Shown: in pieces, positions 33,960 through 41,648 of the stretch
Position numbering within the stretch: the stretch's first letter is position 1
Layout of the letters: every line of letters begins with the position of its first letter
From: Deltaproteobacteria bacterium RBG_13_43_22
GTDB taxonomy: Bacteria > Desulfobacterota > RBG-13-43-22
Reading direction: 5' to 3'
DNA length: 64,000 nucleotides
NCBI GenBank assembly: GCA_001797675.1
Contig: MGQB01000023.1
Coordinates: 1 to 64,000 of the forward strand
Made by a program: the position numbers and the translations under genes
Notes under the pieces: model-generated
Database searches by the model: none
What the model was told of the DNA's origin: nothing
The model's input: only the letters and a program-made list of their open reading frames with translations

Positions 33960-36170
33960 CTAATTAATAAAACTATATAAAATGTTAATATCTTTAATAT
34001 TATAATTAAATACAGCAAGAAGCTCATGTACAGCCTTAAAAAGCAGATTAATGTATTTTTTTGAATCATACTCCTCATCTCCGTGTAAAAAAGGAGCAGG
34101 AAGTACCCTTTGCTCAGGGCAATAAGGGGACGATTTCTCAGCTAAAAGATAACCGACCTTCTGACCCGGATAAAGGGTTATTCCGACCGATTCGAGTTGT
34201 TGTAGAACAAGGGATGTGGGCGTGTTCACCCTGTATTCTTCCACAGACTTACCTACACGACGCTTGATAACCAGATCAAGAGGATTAACCTGACCTTGTT
34301 TTAAATACATTACATATTCCTCAAGACGGTCGAAAATCTCCGGTATCTGTTTTTCAATGCCCAAGCGGTCCTTGCCTATGGCCAAGATCAGCAAAAGGTC
34401 TTTTTGGGCTTCTTTGATGAACAAGGGGGTGTCCCGGCGACAGCAATCGATTCCTCGTATTTTGACGGTCCCGTCATTAAAAAGTCCGAAATATCGGTTG
34501 GCTACCGGTCGATCGGAACGGACCTTTGAAGGAAGAAAAACGATCCAATGATAGATCCCTTCCAAGCTGATGGGCACCCCGGTCCGGCAGTGGATCTTGT
34601 CCAGGAGAATCTTCATATTCTCCGATGTCACTTCCGGTCCGCTGATCCAAAGGGCATCCGTAAGGCCGTGAAGAACCTGGAACCCGTGTTCCTCCGCACA
34701 TTCTTTGGCCGAAAGAAGCTTGTCCCGGCCGAAAGCGGTGATGGCCTCATGGGCTTCGATACAGCCGAAACGGGCGTTTTTGTATCCCATGTACCCGAAG
34801 CAGGTCACCAGCATCCATTTAAGGGCCTTTTGCATGCAACCATAGCGGGGTTTTTCCGGGTGCCCTGCCCTGCTCCGGGCCTTGAGCTCGGCCCGAAGTT
34901 TAAGGATCGGCTCCAGAGTTTCCGGCACCAAGCCCTTCCGTTTGCGGCAGATGTTGTAGCCTGCCTCGGGAACAACGGGTTCTGGACAGCAACGGCACAG
35001 CATAGTCTCAGGAGAGATGTTATGTTGAACCATGATATTGGGATACATGGAAACAAAGTCGATCTCGGCCACCTGCTCCCATAGCCCGATAGGGGGCTGA
35101 AGAACCAGCCCCCCCTTATCCGCCACCAGGAGGTCCCAGGCGGTCTTAAAGGTTTCAGGGCGACCCTTTTTCCAGGGAATGAGGATTCCCTTTTGAACGG
35201 CTCGATCCAGTTGCATGGAAGTGATGGCCGTGCCCGGTGTGGCCCGGGCCAGGGTCTGAACCGGCAGTCCGGTCAGCCGGGAGAGAAAAAGGATTCCATC
35301 CAAACCGGATTCCCGGAAGAAAAAGGAGTTTTCCTGATCCACATGCAGCCGCCCATAGAAGGGGAAGGCGGTGCTTTGATACAGGACCTGGCCATAGGAA
35401 AAATAAGAGCGCCCCTGCCCTACCCGCACCCGGCCGGGAGGATGGGGATCCCGATCCAGAGCCAAGGAGACCTTTGTCTTTTTAACCGAATGCCAAAGGA
35501 AGGGAAAGATTCGAGCATCTCCATGTCGAGATAGAATAAGATCCGGATCATAATCGACCAGGAAGCGGTTCAAAGCTTTTAAAAATTCAGTTATGTCAGA
35601 GGCTTCCAGATCGAAAGAGGCCCCCTCGCTAATAATCCGAAGGGAATTCCCCCGGTCCAGGGGGATCTGGGGATGACCCGTCAATTCTATTTCCAAAATT
35701 TTAAAGTCCGGGAGACTGGCATCCGGATCCCAGGGGGAATCCAGGACCGTGATCCCTTTCAAGGCCGTCCTTTCCCATTCGATTTCACAGGAACATAAAG
35801 GGAACAGGTCTTTCTCCCAGGCATAATACTGGGGAATACCCAGATCGCAGTTGTAAAAGGTGAGGTCCTCCCAGCCGGTGCTGATCAGCCGAAGGACCTC
35901 GGGCTGTTTTTCCAAAGAACGGAGGGTTATTTTCAGTACGGGAATTACCTCCCCGCTCCAGAACTCCGTCCGTCTGGTCCAGTCCGCATGGCGGATATAA
36001 GGGGCCAGCTTTTTTACCAGGGCCTGTAGGACCGGCTTGGGACCCTGGGCATAAAAACGGTAGCTGAAGGAATCGGTCAGCCGAAGAAGCTCTCCCGAAT
36101 CAAACCGGAACCAGAGGACCATGACGTCCCCATGAACATATAGATCCAACAGCCAGCCGCGGGAGATCAT
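33960..36170 (-). CDS. family-B DNA polymerase, divergent, exonuclease motifs degenerate
   Basis: The 736-residue protein has PolB motif A at residues 371-389 (DFVSMYPNIM, Asp371 as metal ligand), motif B at about 448-469 (KWMLVTCFGYMGYKNARFG), motif C as HGLTDALW at 501-508 and a KRY-like NRYFG. In motif C the canonical YxDTDS has lost its first Asp (Leu503) but keeps the second (Asp505). In the exonuclease region the ExoI DIE is replaced by EIE (near 160) and the ExoII Asn...Asp positions are changed (about 212-224), so proofreading is probably lost. It is shorter than E. coli Pol II (783). The last residues are A/T-rich and odd. It is the distal gene of the lexA cassette. Confidence 0.85.
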   Translation of the reverse strand: MISRGWLLDLYVHGDVMVLWFRFDSGELLRLTDSFSYRFYAQGPKPVLQALVKKLAPYIRHADWTRRTEFWSGEVIPVLKITLRSLEKQPEVLRLISTGWEDLTFYNCDLGIPQYYAWEKDLFPLCSCEIEWERTALKGITVLDSPWDPDASLPDFKILEIELTGHPQIPLDRGNSLRIISEGASFDLEASDITEFLKALNRFLVDYDPDLILSRHGDARIFPFLWHSVKKTKVSLALDRDPHPPGRVRVGQGRSYFSYGQVLYQSTAFPFYGRLHVDQENSFFFRESGLDGILFLSRLTGLPVQTLARATPGTAITSMQLDRAVQKGILIPWKKGRPETFKTAWDLLVADKGGLVLQPPIGLWEQVAEIDFVSMYPNIMVQHNISPETMLCRCCPEPVVPEAGYNICRKRKGLVPETLEPILKLRAELKARSRAGHPEKPRYGCMQKALKWMLVTCFGYMGYKNARFGCIEAHEAITAFGRDKLLSAKECAEEHGFQVLHGLTDALWISGPEVTSENMKILLDKIHCRTGVPISLEGIYHWIVFLPSKVRSDRPVANRYFGLFNDGTVKIRGIDCCRRDTPLFIKEAQKDLLLILAIGKDRLGIEKQIPEIFDRLEEYVMYLKQGQVNPLDLVIKRRVGKSVEEYRVNTPTSLVLQQLESVGITLYPGQKVGYLLAEKSSPYCPEQRVLPAPFLHGDEEYDSKKYINLLFKAVHELLAVFNYNIKDINILYSFIN

Positions 36171-36218
36171 TAAACAGATTGCTCCGTTAGCATGTTTTGT
36201 TTGTTTAAAAAATGGATG

Positions 36219-36536
36219 CTACACTTCCGTTATACAAGGTGTCAAAGGGATGTTGTGAAAATCTATCAGACCTGGAAATGCGTGTGTTTTGTAAAACCTC
36301 TCGCTGAGCGGGCTGTTCGAAAATTCAGCCAGCAGCAATCCCCGGAACAGCGTCCTCGGCCTTCGGGCTAACCATTTATGGATGGTAATGATGGGTCGGT
36401 AATTCTGATGAATCTGCTTTTCCCGCAGGGGCAGATCGGCAATAAATGACATGTTGAAGTTTTTTTCAATCATGGGATTATTATTCGGTATGCGTATAGC
36501 CAGACTGTTTCCCCATTTCTGTATTCTCGTTTTCAT
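36219..36536 (-). pseudogene. chimeric relic: MazE/AbrB-type antitoxin N-terminus joined to DUF1156 methylase N-terminus
   Basis: From ATG 36536, behind a good TAGGAG, the frame reads MKTRIQKWGNSLAIRIP, the swapped-hairpin antitoxin start, and then passes directly into MIEKNFNMSFIADLPLREKQ and HKWLARRPRTLFRGLLLAEF, the start of DUF1156 DNA methylases. Both pieces are cut short, and the reading ends after about 105 residues, whereas DUF1156 proteins run to many hundreds. The relic separates polB from the rest of its cassette and occupies the gap 36171-36623. Confidence 0.75.
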
Positions 36537-36623
36537 ATTTGCTCCTATAGCGATAGTATCTACAATGATGATACATCCTGAATAAAAATTTCTCACAAGA
36601 ATAGTCTGTTTTTAAAGATTGCT

Positions 36624-36911
36624 TCAGTCGTTCCGAGGTGAGTGGATATACCTTTTATCCTCTTCCAACTCCTTCAGTTTCTCCCGCAAAGCGGCCAGGG
36701 CCTTTTCCTCTTCGATCAGGATTGAGATCAGGATGGTTTCCAGGGGCCAGGGACGGGAGGCATAGACCCCGGCCTGGACATGAAGGCGAGCCAGGTCGAA
36801 CAGCCGATCCAGAACCGCCTGATCTTCCCGGCGCAGACCCCGGCGGAATTTCTTCCAGTCGGCGTATTCCCGTTCCAAAACCTGACTATAGGGCAGGACC
36901 GTGCGTCCCAT
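36624..36911 (-). CDS. small uncharacterised protein of the lexA-polB cassette
   Basis: The 95-residue protein starts MGRTVLPYSQVLEREYADWK, then has helical, charged sequence with KFRRGLRREDQAVLDRLFDL, and ends in a coiled-coil-like EEEKALAALREKLKELEE. I recall similar small proteins in deltaproteobacteria, but no function. ATG 36911 follows AAAGGA and is preferred to 36968. It lies between the RecA-fold gene and polB, all on one strand, so it may be a polymerase or ImuA-like partner. That is inference from position. Confidence 0.65.
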   Translation of the reverse strand: MGRTVLPYSQVLEREYADWKKFRRGLRREDQAVLDRLFDLARLHVQAGVYASRPWPLETILISILIEEEKALAALREKLKELEEDKRYIHSPRND

Positions 36912-37123
36912 AGTATCCTTTACCTTAAAATTCGAAGTCCAAAGCACGAAAGCCGAAACAAATCCCAAATCCTAATGTCCAAATGACCCAAACAAGACTT
37001 TTCCCCTTGCCCCCTTTCACTTTTCAGCAACTTAGTATGACACTCTTTTGAAAATTCGGGATGAGGGATTTTTTTTCAGGGCTGCCAACCCAAAAACCAT
37101 AAACTACGACCCCTGTTTTCGTC

Positions 37124-37726
37124 TTAAACCCTGTTCCCTTGAATCCTTTCCCCATCGAATCCTGCTTTCAGGAGTTTTCCTTCCAACCCATCTTTCCCCA
37201 AAGCGACCCGGACAACCCATTGAACGGAGTTGGAGAGTTCCCGTCCGAAATGCCGGTTTTTTACCTGTCGAGAAATGGGACCTTGAAAAAGATAATACCC
37301 CTGCCCTTTTTCTTTTAAAGCGATCAACGAGCGGACTACCTGATGAAAAAGGGCCTGCCTTTCTTTTAAGGAGACTTGTTCGTCATAGAAAAGAATCCCT
37401 GGTCCTAGGATAAAAAGGGGGCCTTCAGCCCTTTGGCCCGGAAGGGTCTCACAGAGCAGGGTTACCAGTTGGTGACAGGTAAAGGCCCTACTGAGACGGA
37501 TCCGTTCTAGAAGGATACGTGGGGAAGTTCCCGACAAACGGCCCACCCTGGCCACCAAATAGGGATCAAAGGATTGCGTGGCGTCCACCAGGGTAATGGA
37601 TTTCCCCTGCAGCGACAACTGGCCCATCAGGTAAGCTGAAAGACGGGCCATGGCTTCTCCGAAAAAGAGGATGCCGCCTCCCGAAAGGGCCAGAGACCGC
37701 ATCTTGTGCCAGGGGAGAACATCCAT
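37124..37726 (-). CDS. RecA-fold protein without P-loop (ImuA/RadB-like accessory)
   Basis: The 200-residue protein resembles the core of RecA/Rad51 paralogues: a first strand with SGGGILFFGEAMARLSAYL at the P-loop position, LVDATQSFDPYLVARV, the SRAFTCHQLVTLL segment like RadB, and FILGPGILFYDE as a Walker B-like strand. The Walker A Gly-Lys-Ser/Thr is absent, so ATP binding is doubtful. It begins 9 bases after the lexA stop with AGGGGGG as ribosome binding site. ImuA, the RecA-like partner of mutagenic polymerases, holds the same place in lexA-imuA cassettes, which suggests a polymerase-loading or filament-binding role here. Confidence 0.7.
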   Translation of the reverse strand: MDVLPWHKMRSLALSGGGILFFGEAMARLSAYLMGQLSLQGKSITLVDATQSFDPYLVARVGRLSGTSPRILLERIRLSRAFTCHQLVTLLCETLPGQRAEGPLFILGPGILFYDEQVSLKERQALFHQVVRSLIALKEKGQGYYLFQGPISRQVKNRHFGRELSNSVQWVVRVALGKDGLEGKLLKAGFDGERIQGNRV

Positions 37727-37735
37727 TTTACCCCC

Positions 37736-38347
37736 CTACCCTATCTCCATCGGACGATAAATCCCGATAACTTTGCCCAGGATACTTATGGTTGATAAAT
37801 CCCTGCCTTTCAGGATCAGAGGAGGAAATCCCGGGTGTTCCCCCTTTAAGATGATTTCATCTTTCTCTTGATAGAACCGTTTCAAGGTGATTTCCTCTCC
37901 GACACGGAAAACCCCTACGGCCCCCTGGGGGAGATGATCCTGACGGCGGACAATAACCTGATCCCCGGTTAAGATATAAGGGCTCATGCTTTCTCCCCGT
38001 ACCCGGAGAAGAAAGACTTCTGCTCCCCTGGCCCAGGTTTCCGGAAGGGAAACATATCCTTCGGCGGCTTCCTCTATCTGCCGGGGATCTCCGGCAGGAA
38101 TGGCCCCATAGAGGGGAACGGTACGCAAAGGCCCGGGAGAAGGGATCAGACGAAGTCCGCGTGAGCGGTTGACTTCCCGGCGCAGGTGTCCTTTTCGAGC
38201 CAGAGCCTTCAGATGGTCCTGGACGGTACCCAGGTTGATCTTGAAATAACCGGCCGTTTCCCGGAAAGAAGGGGGGTAGCCGTGTTCCGCCTGGTAATCC
38301 CTGAGATATTCCAATATCTCTTTTTGCCGAATCGTCAGTGTCTGCAT
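37736..38347 (-). CDS. lexA: LexA repressor
   Basis: LexA represses DNA-damage genes and is inactivated by RecA-stimulated self-cleavage. The 203 residues have an N-terminal winged helix (TIRQKEILEYLRDYQAEHGY then SFRETAGYFKINLGTVQDHL), a cleavage site at Ala85-Gly86 (AIPAGDP), the catalytic Ser120 (RGESMSP) and Lys156 (ITLKRFY). All parts needed for self-cleavage are intact. ATG 38347 (MQTLT) is chosen because the longer frame to 38386 would cover the promoter and operator. It leads a cassette with the RecA-fold gene 9 bases downstream. It is likely autoregulated through the palindrome at 38364-38379. Confidence 0.94.
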   Translation of the reverse strand: MQTLTIRQKEILEYLRDYQAEHGYPPSFRETAGYFKINLGTVQDHLKALARKGHLRREVNRSRGLRLIPSPGPLRTVPLYGAIPAGDPRQIEEAAEGYVSLPETWARGAEVFLLRVRGESMSPYILTGDQVIVRRQDHLPQGAVGVFRVGEEITLKRFYQEKDEIILKGEHPGFPPLILKGRDLSTISILGKVIGIYRPMEIG

Positions 38348-38357
38348 GGTACCGAAC

Positions 38358-38386
38358 CAAATACCATACATTTGTATGGATGTCAA
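38358..38386 (-). promoter_or_regulatory. lexA promoter with LexA-type operator in the spacer
   Basis: On the minus strand TTGACA (38386-38381) and TATTTG (38363-38358) are separated by exactly 17 bases. The spacer is almost filled by CCATACATTTGTATGG (38379-38364), a perfect 16-bp palindrome. A repressor bound there would cover both promoter elements. The start codon is ten bases further on. The motif differs from the E. coli box CTGT-N8-ACAG. Confidence 0.8.
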
Positions 38387-38660
38387 TCAAAAATTAAAAT
38401 TATCTCCGATAAAATTGGCAAAGGCAGGATTCAGGGGGTAAGTGGACTGTTTAAAATTATAAAAACTTGACAGCATGTAATATAGTTAATGTATCCGAAT
38501 GGTTGCCAACAGAATGGGGAAAAGAACAGAAAATTAACGCTTGAACAAAAAAGCTTAACTATGTAATAAAAAAATCAGTACTATTCCGGGCTTTTGATTA
38601 ATGGCCCGGAATAACAGTTTAAGACAAAAAACCCTCTATCTTCCTTGCAGAAAGAAACCA

Positions 38661-40088
38661 ATGCGCAACCTCACCTTATTGACCGATATGTATGAATTGA
38701 CCATGGTTGGCGGATATCTGGCCAACGGAAAGGAAAATCAAAGGGCAAACTTTGACTACTTCTTCCGCAGGATTCCGGATGAGGGAGGATATTGTTTAGC
38801 CGCCGGTCTTGAACAACTAATTGATTACATTAGGAATATAAGTTTTACTCCTGAGGACTTGGCCTACCTGGAAGGCTTGGGGATCTTTCCTGAAAAAGTC
38901 CTCCGGTATCTGGAGAAATTTCGCTTCAGCGGTGATCTTTTCGCCGTGCCGGAAGGTACGGTTATTTTCCCCTATGAACCGATCATCCGGGTTACAGCCC
39001 CTTTACCGGAAGCCCAGTTTATTGAATCGGCCTTGCTCAATATTATGAATTTCCAAACCCTGATCGCCACCAAGGCCGCCAGGGTCTGTACGGCCGCTGA
39101 TGGTGATCCGGTCATTGAATTCGGCCTGAGACGTGCTCATGGGCCGGATGCCGCCATCGGGGCGGCCAGGGCGGCTTTTATCGGCGGGGCCCAGGGTACA
39201 TCCAATATGCTGGCCGGGAAATTGTTCGACATACCGGTCCGCGGGACCGTAGCCCATAGCTGGGTGGAATCTTTTTCTTCGGAAATAGACGCCTTCAGGG
39301 CCTATTGCCGGGTTTATCCCAATGATTGCCTGCTATTGGTAGACACGTATGATACATTAAAAAGTGGGATACCCAACGCCATTAAGATCGGAAAGGAATT
39401 AAGTGTCCTGGGAAAAGGGGAATTGAAAGGGATTCGGCTCGACAGCGGAGACCTGGCTTACTTAAGCAAAGAAGCCAGAAAGATGTTGGATGCGGAAGGG
39501 TTTGAAGGGGTCAAGATATTTGCTTCCAGTGACCTGGATGAATGGATTATCGAAAGTATCAAGCAACAAGGAGGCCGAACTGATTCCTGGGGGGTTGGGA
39601 CCAAACTGGTAACCGCCTACTCCAACCCAGCCCTGGGGGGCGTCTATAAACTTACGGCCATTGAAGAAAACGGTCGCATGCAACCCAAAATCAAACGGTC
39701 GGATAATCCGGAAAAGGTGACCAATCCCGGACTGAAAAAAGTGGTCCGGTTTTTTGATGATTCGGGCCTGATGGGGGGGGATGTCATGTTCCTGGAAGAA
39801 GAAAATTTGGAGTCCAAGCCGGTGCGGGTTTATCACCCGACGATCCCACACGTCAGTAAGGTTTATCCTCCCCAATTCTCAAGACAGGAGTTATTGATTC
39901 CGATTTTTCGAGAAGGCCGGTTGGTTTACAGCAACCCGTCGTTGAAAAAAATACAGGAAAACAGCCAAGGGAATCTGGAACAATTAGGTTTAGAATTTAA
40001 ACGTTTTAAAAATCCTCATATCTATCATGTCAGCCTGAGCAGACAATTGATGAAGACCAAACGAGACCTGTTACGAAAGGCTTTCTAG
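38661..40088 (+). CDS. pncB: nicotinate phosphoribosyltransferase
   Basis: PncB joins nicotinate and PRPP to nicotinate mononucleotide in the NAD salvage pathway. The 475-residue protein starts MRNLTLLTDMYELTMVGGYL, the classical family N-terminus, and has EFGLRRAHGPDAAIGAARAA, the GGAQGTSN segment, the VDTYDT phosphate-binding strand and the RLDSGDLAYLS active-site loop. The longer frame to ATG 38601 adds 20 residues without family resemblance, so 38661 is chosen. It diverges from lexA across a 313-base gap. A TTGACA at 38466-38471 may be a -35 element, but no good -10 follows. Confidence 0.94.
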   Translation: MRNLTLLTDMYELTMVGGYLANGKENQRANFDYFFRRIPDEGGYCLAAGLEQLIDYIRNISFTPEDLAYLEGLGIFPEKVLRYLEKFRFSGDLFAVPEGTVIFPYEPIIRVTAPLPEAQFIESALLNIMNFQTLIATKAARVCTAADGDPVIEFGLRRAHGPDAAIGAARAAFIGGAQGTSNMLAGKLFDIPVRGTVAHSWVESFSSEIDAFRAYCRVYPNDCLLLVDTYDTLKSGIPNAIKIGKELSVLGKGELKGIRLDSGDLAYLSKEARKMLDAEGFEGVKIFASSDLDEWIIESIKQQGGRTDSWGVGTKLVTAYSNPALGGVYKLTAIEENGRMQPKIKRSDNPEKVTNPGLKKVVRFFDDSGLMGGDVMFLEEENLESKPVRVYHPTIPHVSKVYPPQFSRQELLIPIFREGRLVYSNPSLKKIQENSQGNLEQLGLEFKRFKNPHIYHVSLSRQLMKTKRDLLRKAF

Positions 40089-40442
40089 CTATTTGACTTT
40101 ATTAAATGTTTTACCTCGCGATTTTTTAGAGGATTCCCTGCGATCCTCGGGGACGGAGACCTTTTTCTTCCTACGGTCCAACACCTCAATCAAAATGGGC
40201 AAAAGGATAAGTCCCCCCGGAAGCAGGAATACCATAAGTATAGGCATCTTTTTACCCAGAATGATAAAATGGGTTTTAATCTTCAGAAGCTCCCCCGTTG
40301 TCCACCCTCCCTGGGTTCCTTTCATAAGCAGGGCCATGAGGTCTTTTACGGAATCAATCTCCTTCAAGATTTTTTTCTGATATTTGGTGAGAATTCCCTT
40401 CAGGGCTTCCCGATTAAAAAGTTTTGAATAGTCTATGTTCAT
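40089..40442 (-). CDS. small membrane protein with LETM1-like motif
   Basis: The 117-residue protein has a charged N-terminus with coiled-coil character, then a hydrophobic helix (LGKKMPILMVFLLPGGLILL, about 67-86) and a strongly basic tail rich in Lys and Arg. The PxxxVFLLPGGLILLP pattern is the one seen around the membrane helix of LETM1-type proteins. It lies 9 bases downstream of the enolase-superfamily gene and is the last gene of the sigma54-type operon. A role in membrane ion or protein homeostasis is possible but unproven. Confidence 0.65.
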   Translation of the reverse strand: MNIDYSKLFNREALKGILTKYQKKILKEIDSVKDLMALLMKGTQGGWTTGELLKIKTHFIILGKKMPILMVFLLPGGLILLPILIEVLDRRKKKVSVPEDRRESSKKSRGKTFNKVK

Positions 40443-40451
40443 CTTCGGTCT

Positions 40452-41597
40452 TTATCTTTCAATCACCTGAAGAGGGTCCACCATTAGTTGATTTAAACTC
40501 TTTTCATTGATCGTTACGCCCAGGCCGGGACCTTTCAACGGCCCTGCTTCTCCTTGCAATCCGAAGGAAACATTATCCTGGGTAATATTTTGTTTTAACA
40601 GCAGGTGGTCATAAGAACCATCGTAATAGAGTGAATCCCGGCAGAGGAGGCTTAATATCCTCCCGGCGGCAGAAAGAATTCCCGATTCGCCCAAATGACA
40701 GCCGATTTGGAAAAAAAGTTTCTCCTTCCGCAGGTAATCAATTATCTTAAGCGATTTTCGAAAACCACCCATTTTAGATAATCGGATATTTATCATGTTA
40801 TAGTATCCCTCTTCAATAATTTTTTCCACATCCCCAAGGGAACAGGCCGATTCATCGGCCATTAAAATAATCCCGGAATCTTTCAGGGCTTCAGCGAATT
40901 CGGCAAGGGTTGGATCATCCGGCATCATAGGCTGTTCAACAATTTTTACCCGATATTTTATTAAAAGGGGGACATGCCTTAGTGCCAGGTCAATATCCCA
41001 GACCCCGTTGACATCAATTTTTAAATCATAATCATCACCGAAAACCTGATAAATTATCCCAAGGGCCTTTTGATTGGTACTAATATCTTTTGCCATTTTA
41101 AGCTTTATTTTATTTATCTTCATTTTTTTAAAAAGCAGACAACGCTCTTTGAGCTTCTGAGGTCCACCTAATGGAAAGGCAACCCCATAAAAAATCTTGG
41201 TCGTAAGAAAATCGTGAGGGAAAAAATCGATGGCATTCCGGTGCTGTTCCTTTCCTAAGGCATCCAGGAGGGCAGTTTCAAGTGCGCAGATAGCTGGGTT
41301 ATATCTTCTTTCATCGGGAAGGTGATCTGTGAAATTCCAAATGTCGGAAACATCCTTCAATTCCCAGGGAAATGCATTTCCCCGGATTAGAAGATCAATA
41401 TTTTCAACGGCCTCATCTTGAGATTCCCCAGTGACGTATTTTCTCGGCGTCCCCTCCCCGTACCCTTTTATTTTTCCTCCTTCTGTGATGATTTCCACAA
41501 TAATATTATCCGCAGAAGCGCCTTTGGTTAAAGCATGAGAAATATCCATTAAAAAAGGCAGAGAGACTTTATAGACCTTGACTTGATTGATTTTCAT
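40452..41597 (-). CDS. mandelate racemase/muconate-lactonising-type enolase superfamily enzyme
   Basis: The 381-residue protein has the enolase-superfamily capping domain and barrel. Catalytic and metal-binding residues are visible: Lys-x-Lys in KIKLKMAKD (about 167), Asp in KIDVNGVWD, Glu in VEQPMMPDD, Asp in LMADESACS and Lys in RLSKMGGF. This KxK...D...E...D...K pattern fits the MLE subgroup, which includes dipeptide epimerases, o-succinylbenzoate synthases and N-succinylamino-acid racemases. It may epimerise or dehydrate an acid substrate. It lies 51 bases after a histidine kinase gene and 9 before the LETM1-like gene, in one operon. Confidence 0.85.
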   Translation of the reverse strand: MKINQVKVYKVSLPFLMDISHALTKGASADNIIVEIITEGGKIKGYGEGTPRKYVTGESQDEAVENIDLLIRGNAFPWELKDVSDIWNFTDHLPDERRYNPAICALETALLDALGKEQHRNAIDFFPHDFLTTKIFYGVAFPLGGPQKLKERCLLFKKMKINKIKLKMAKDISTNQKALGIIYQVFGDDYDLKIDVNGVWDIDLALRHVPLLIKYRVKIVEQPMMPDDPTLAEFAEALKDSGIILMADESACSLGDVEKIIEEGYYNMINIRLSKMGGFRKSLKIIDYLRKEKLFFQIGCHLGESGILSAAGRILSLLCRDSLYYDGSYDHLLLKQNITQDNVSFGLQGEAGPLKGPGLGVTINEKSLNQLMVDPLQVIER

Positions 41598-41648
41598 GAA
41601 TGGATTCCTTTTTCTCCTTGGTAGAACGAAGAGGTTGGGAGCCAGAAT

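Noticed and set aside
36711-36905. Plus-strand frames opposite the small cassette protein and polB
   Set aside because: They are shadows of genes in GC-rich DNA with no initiation signals.
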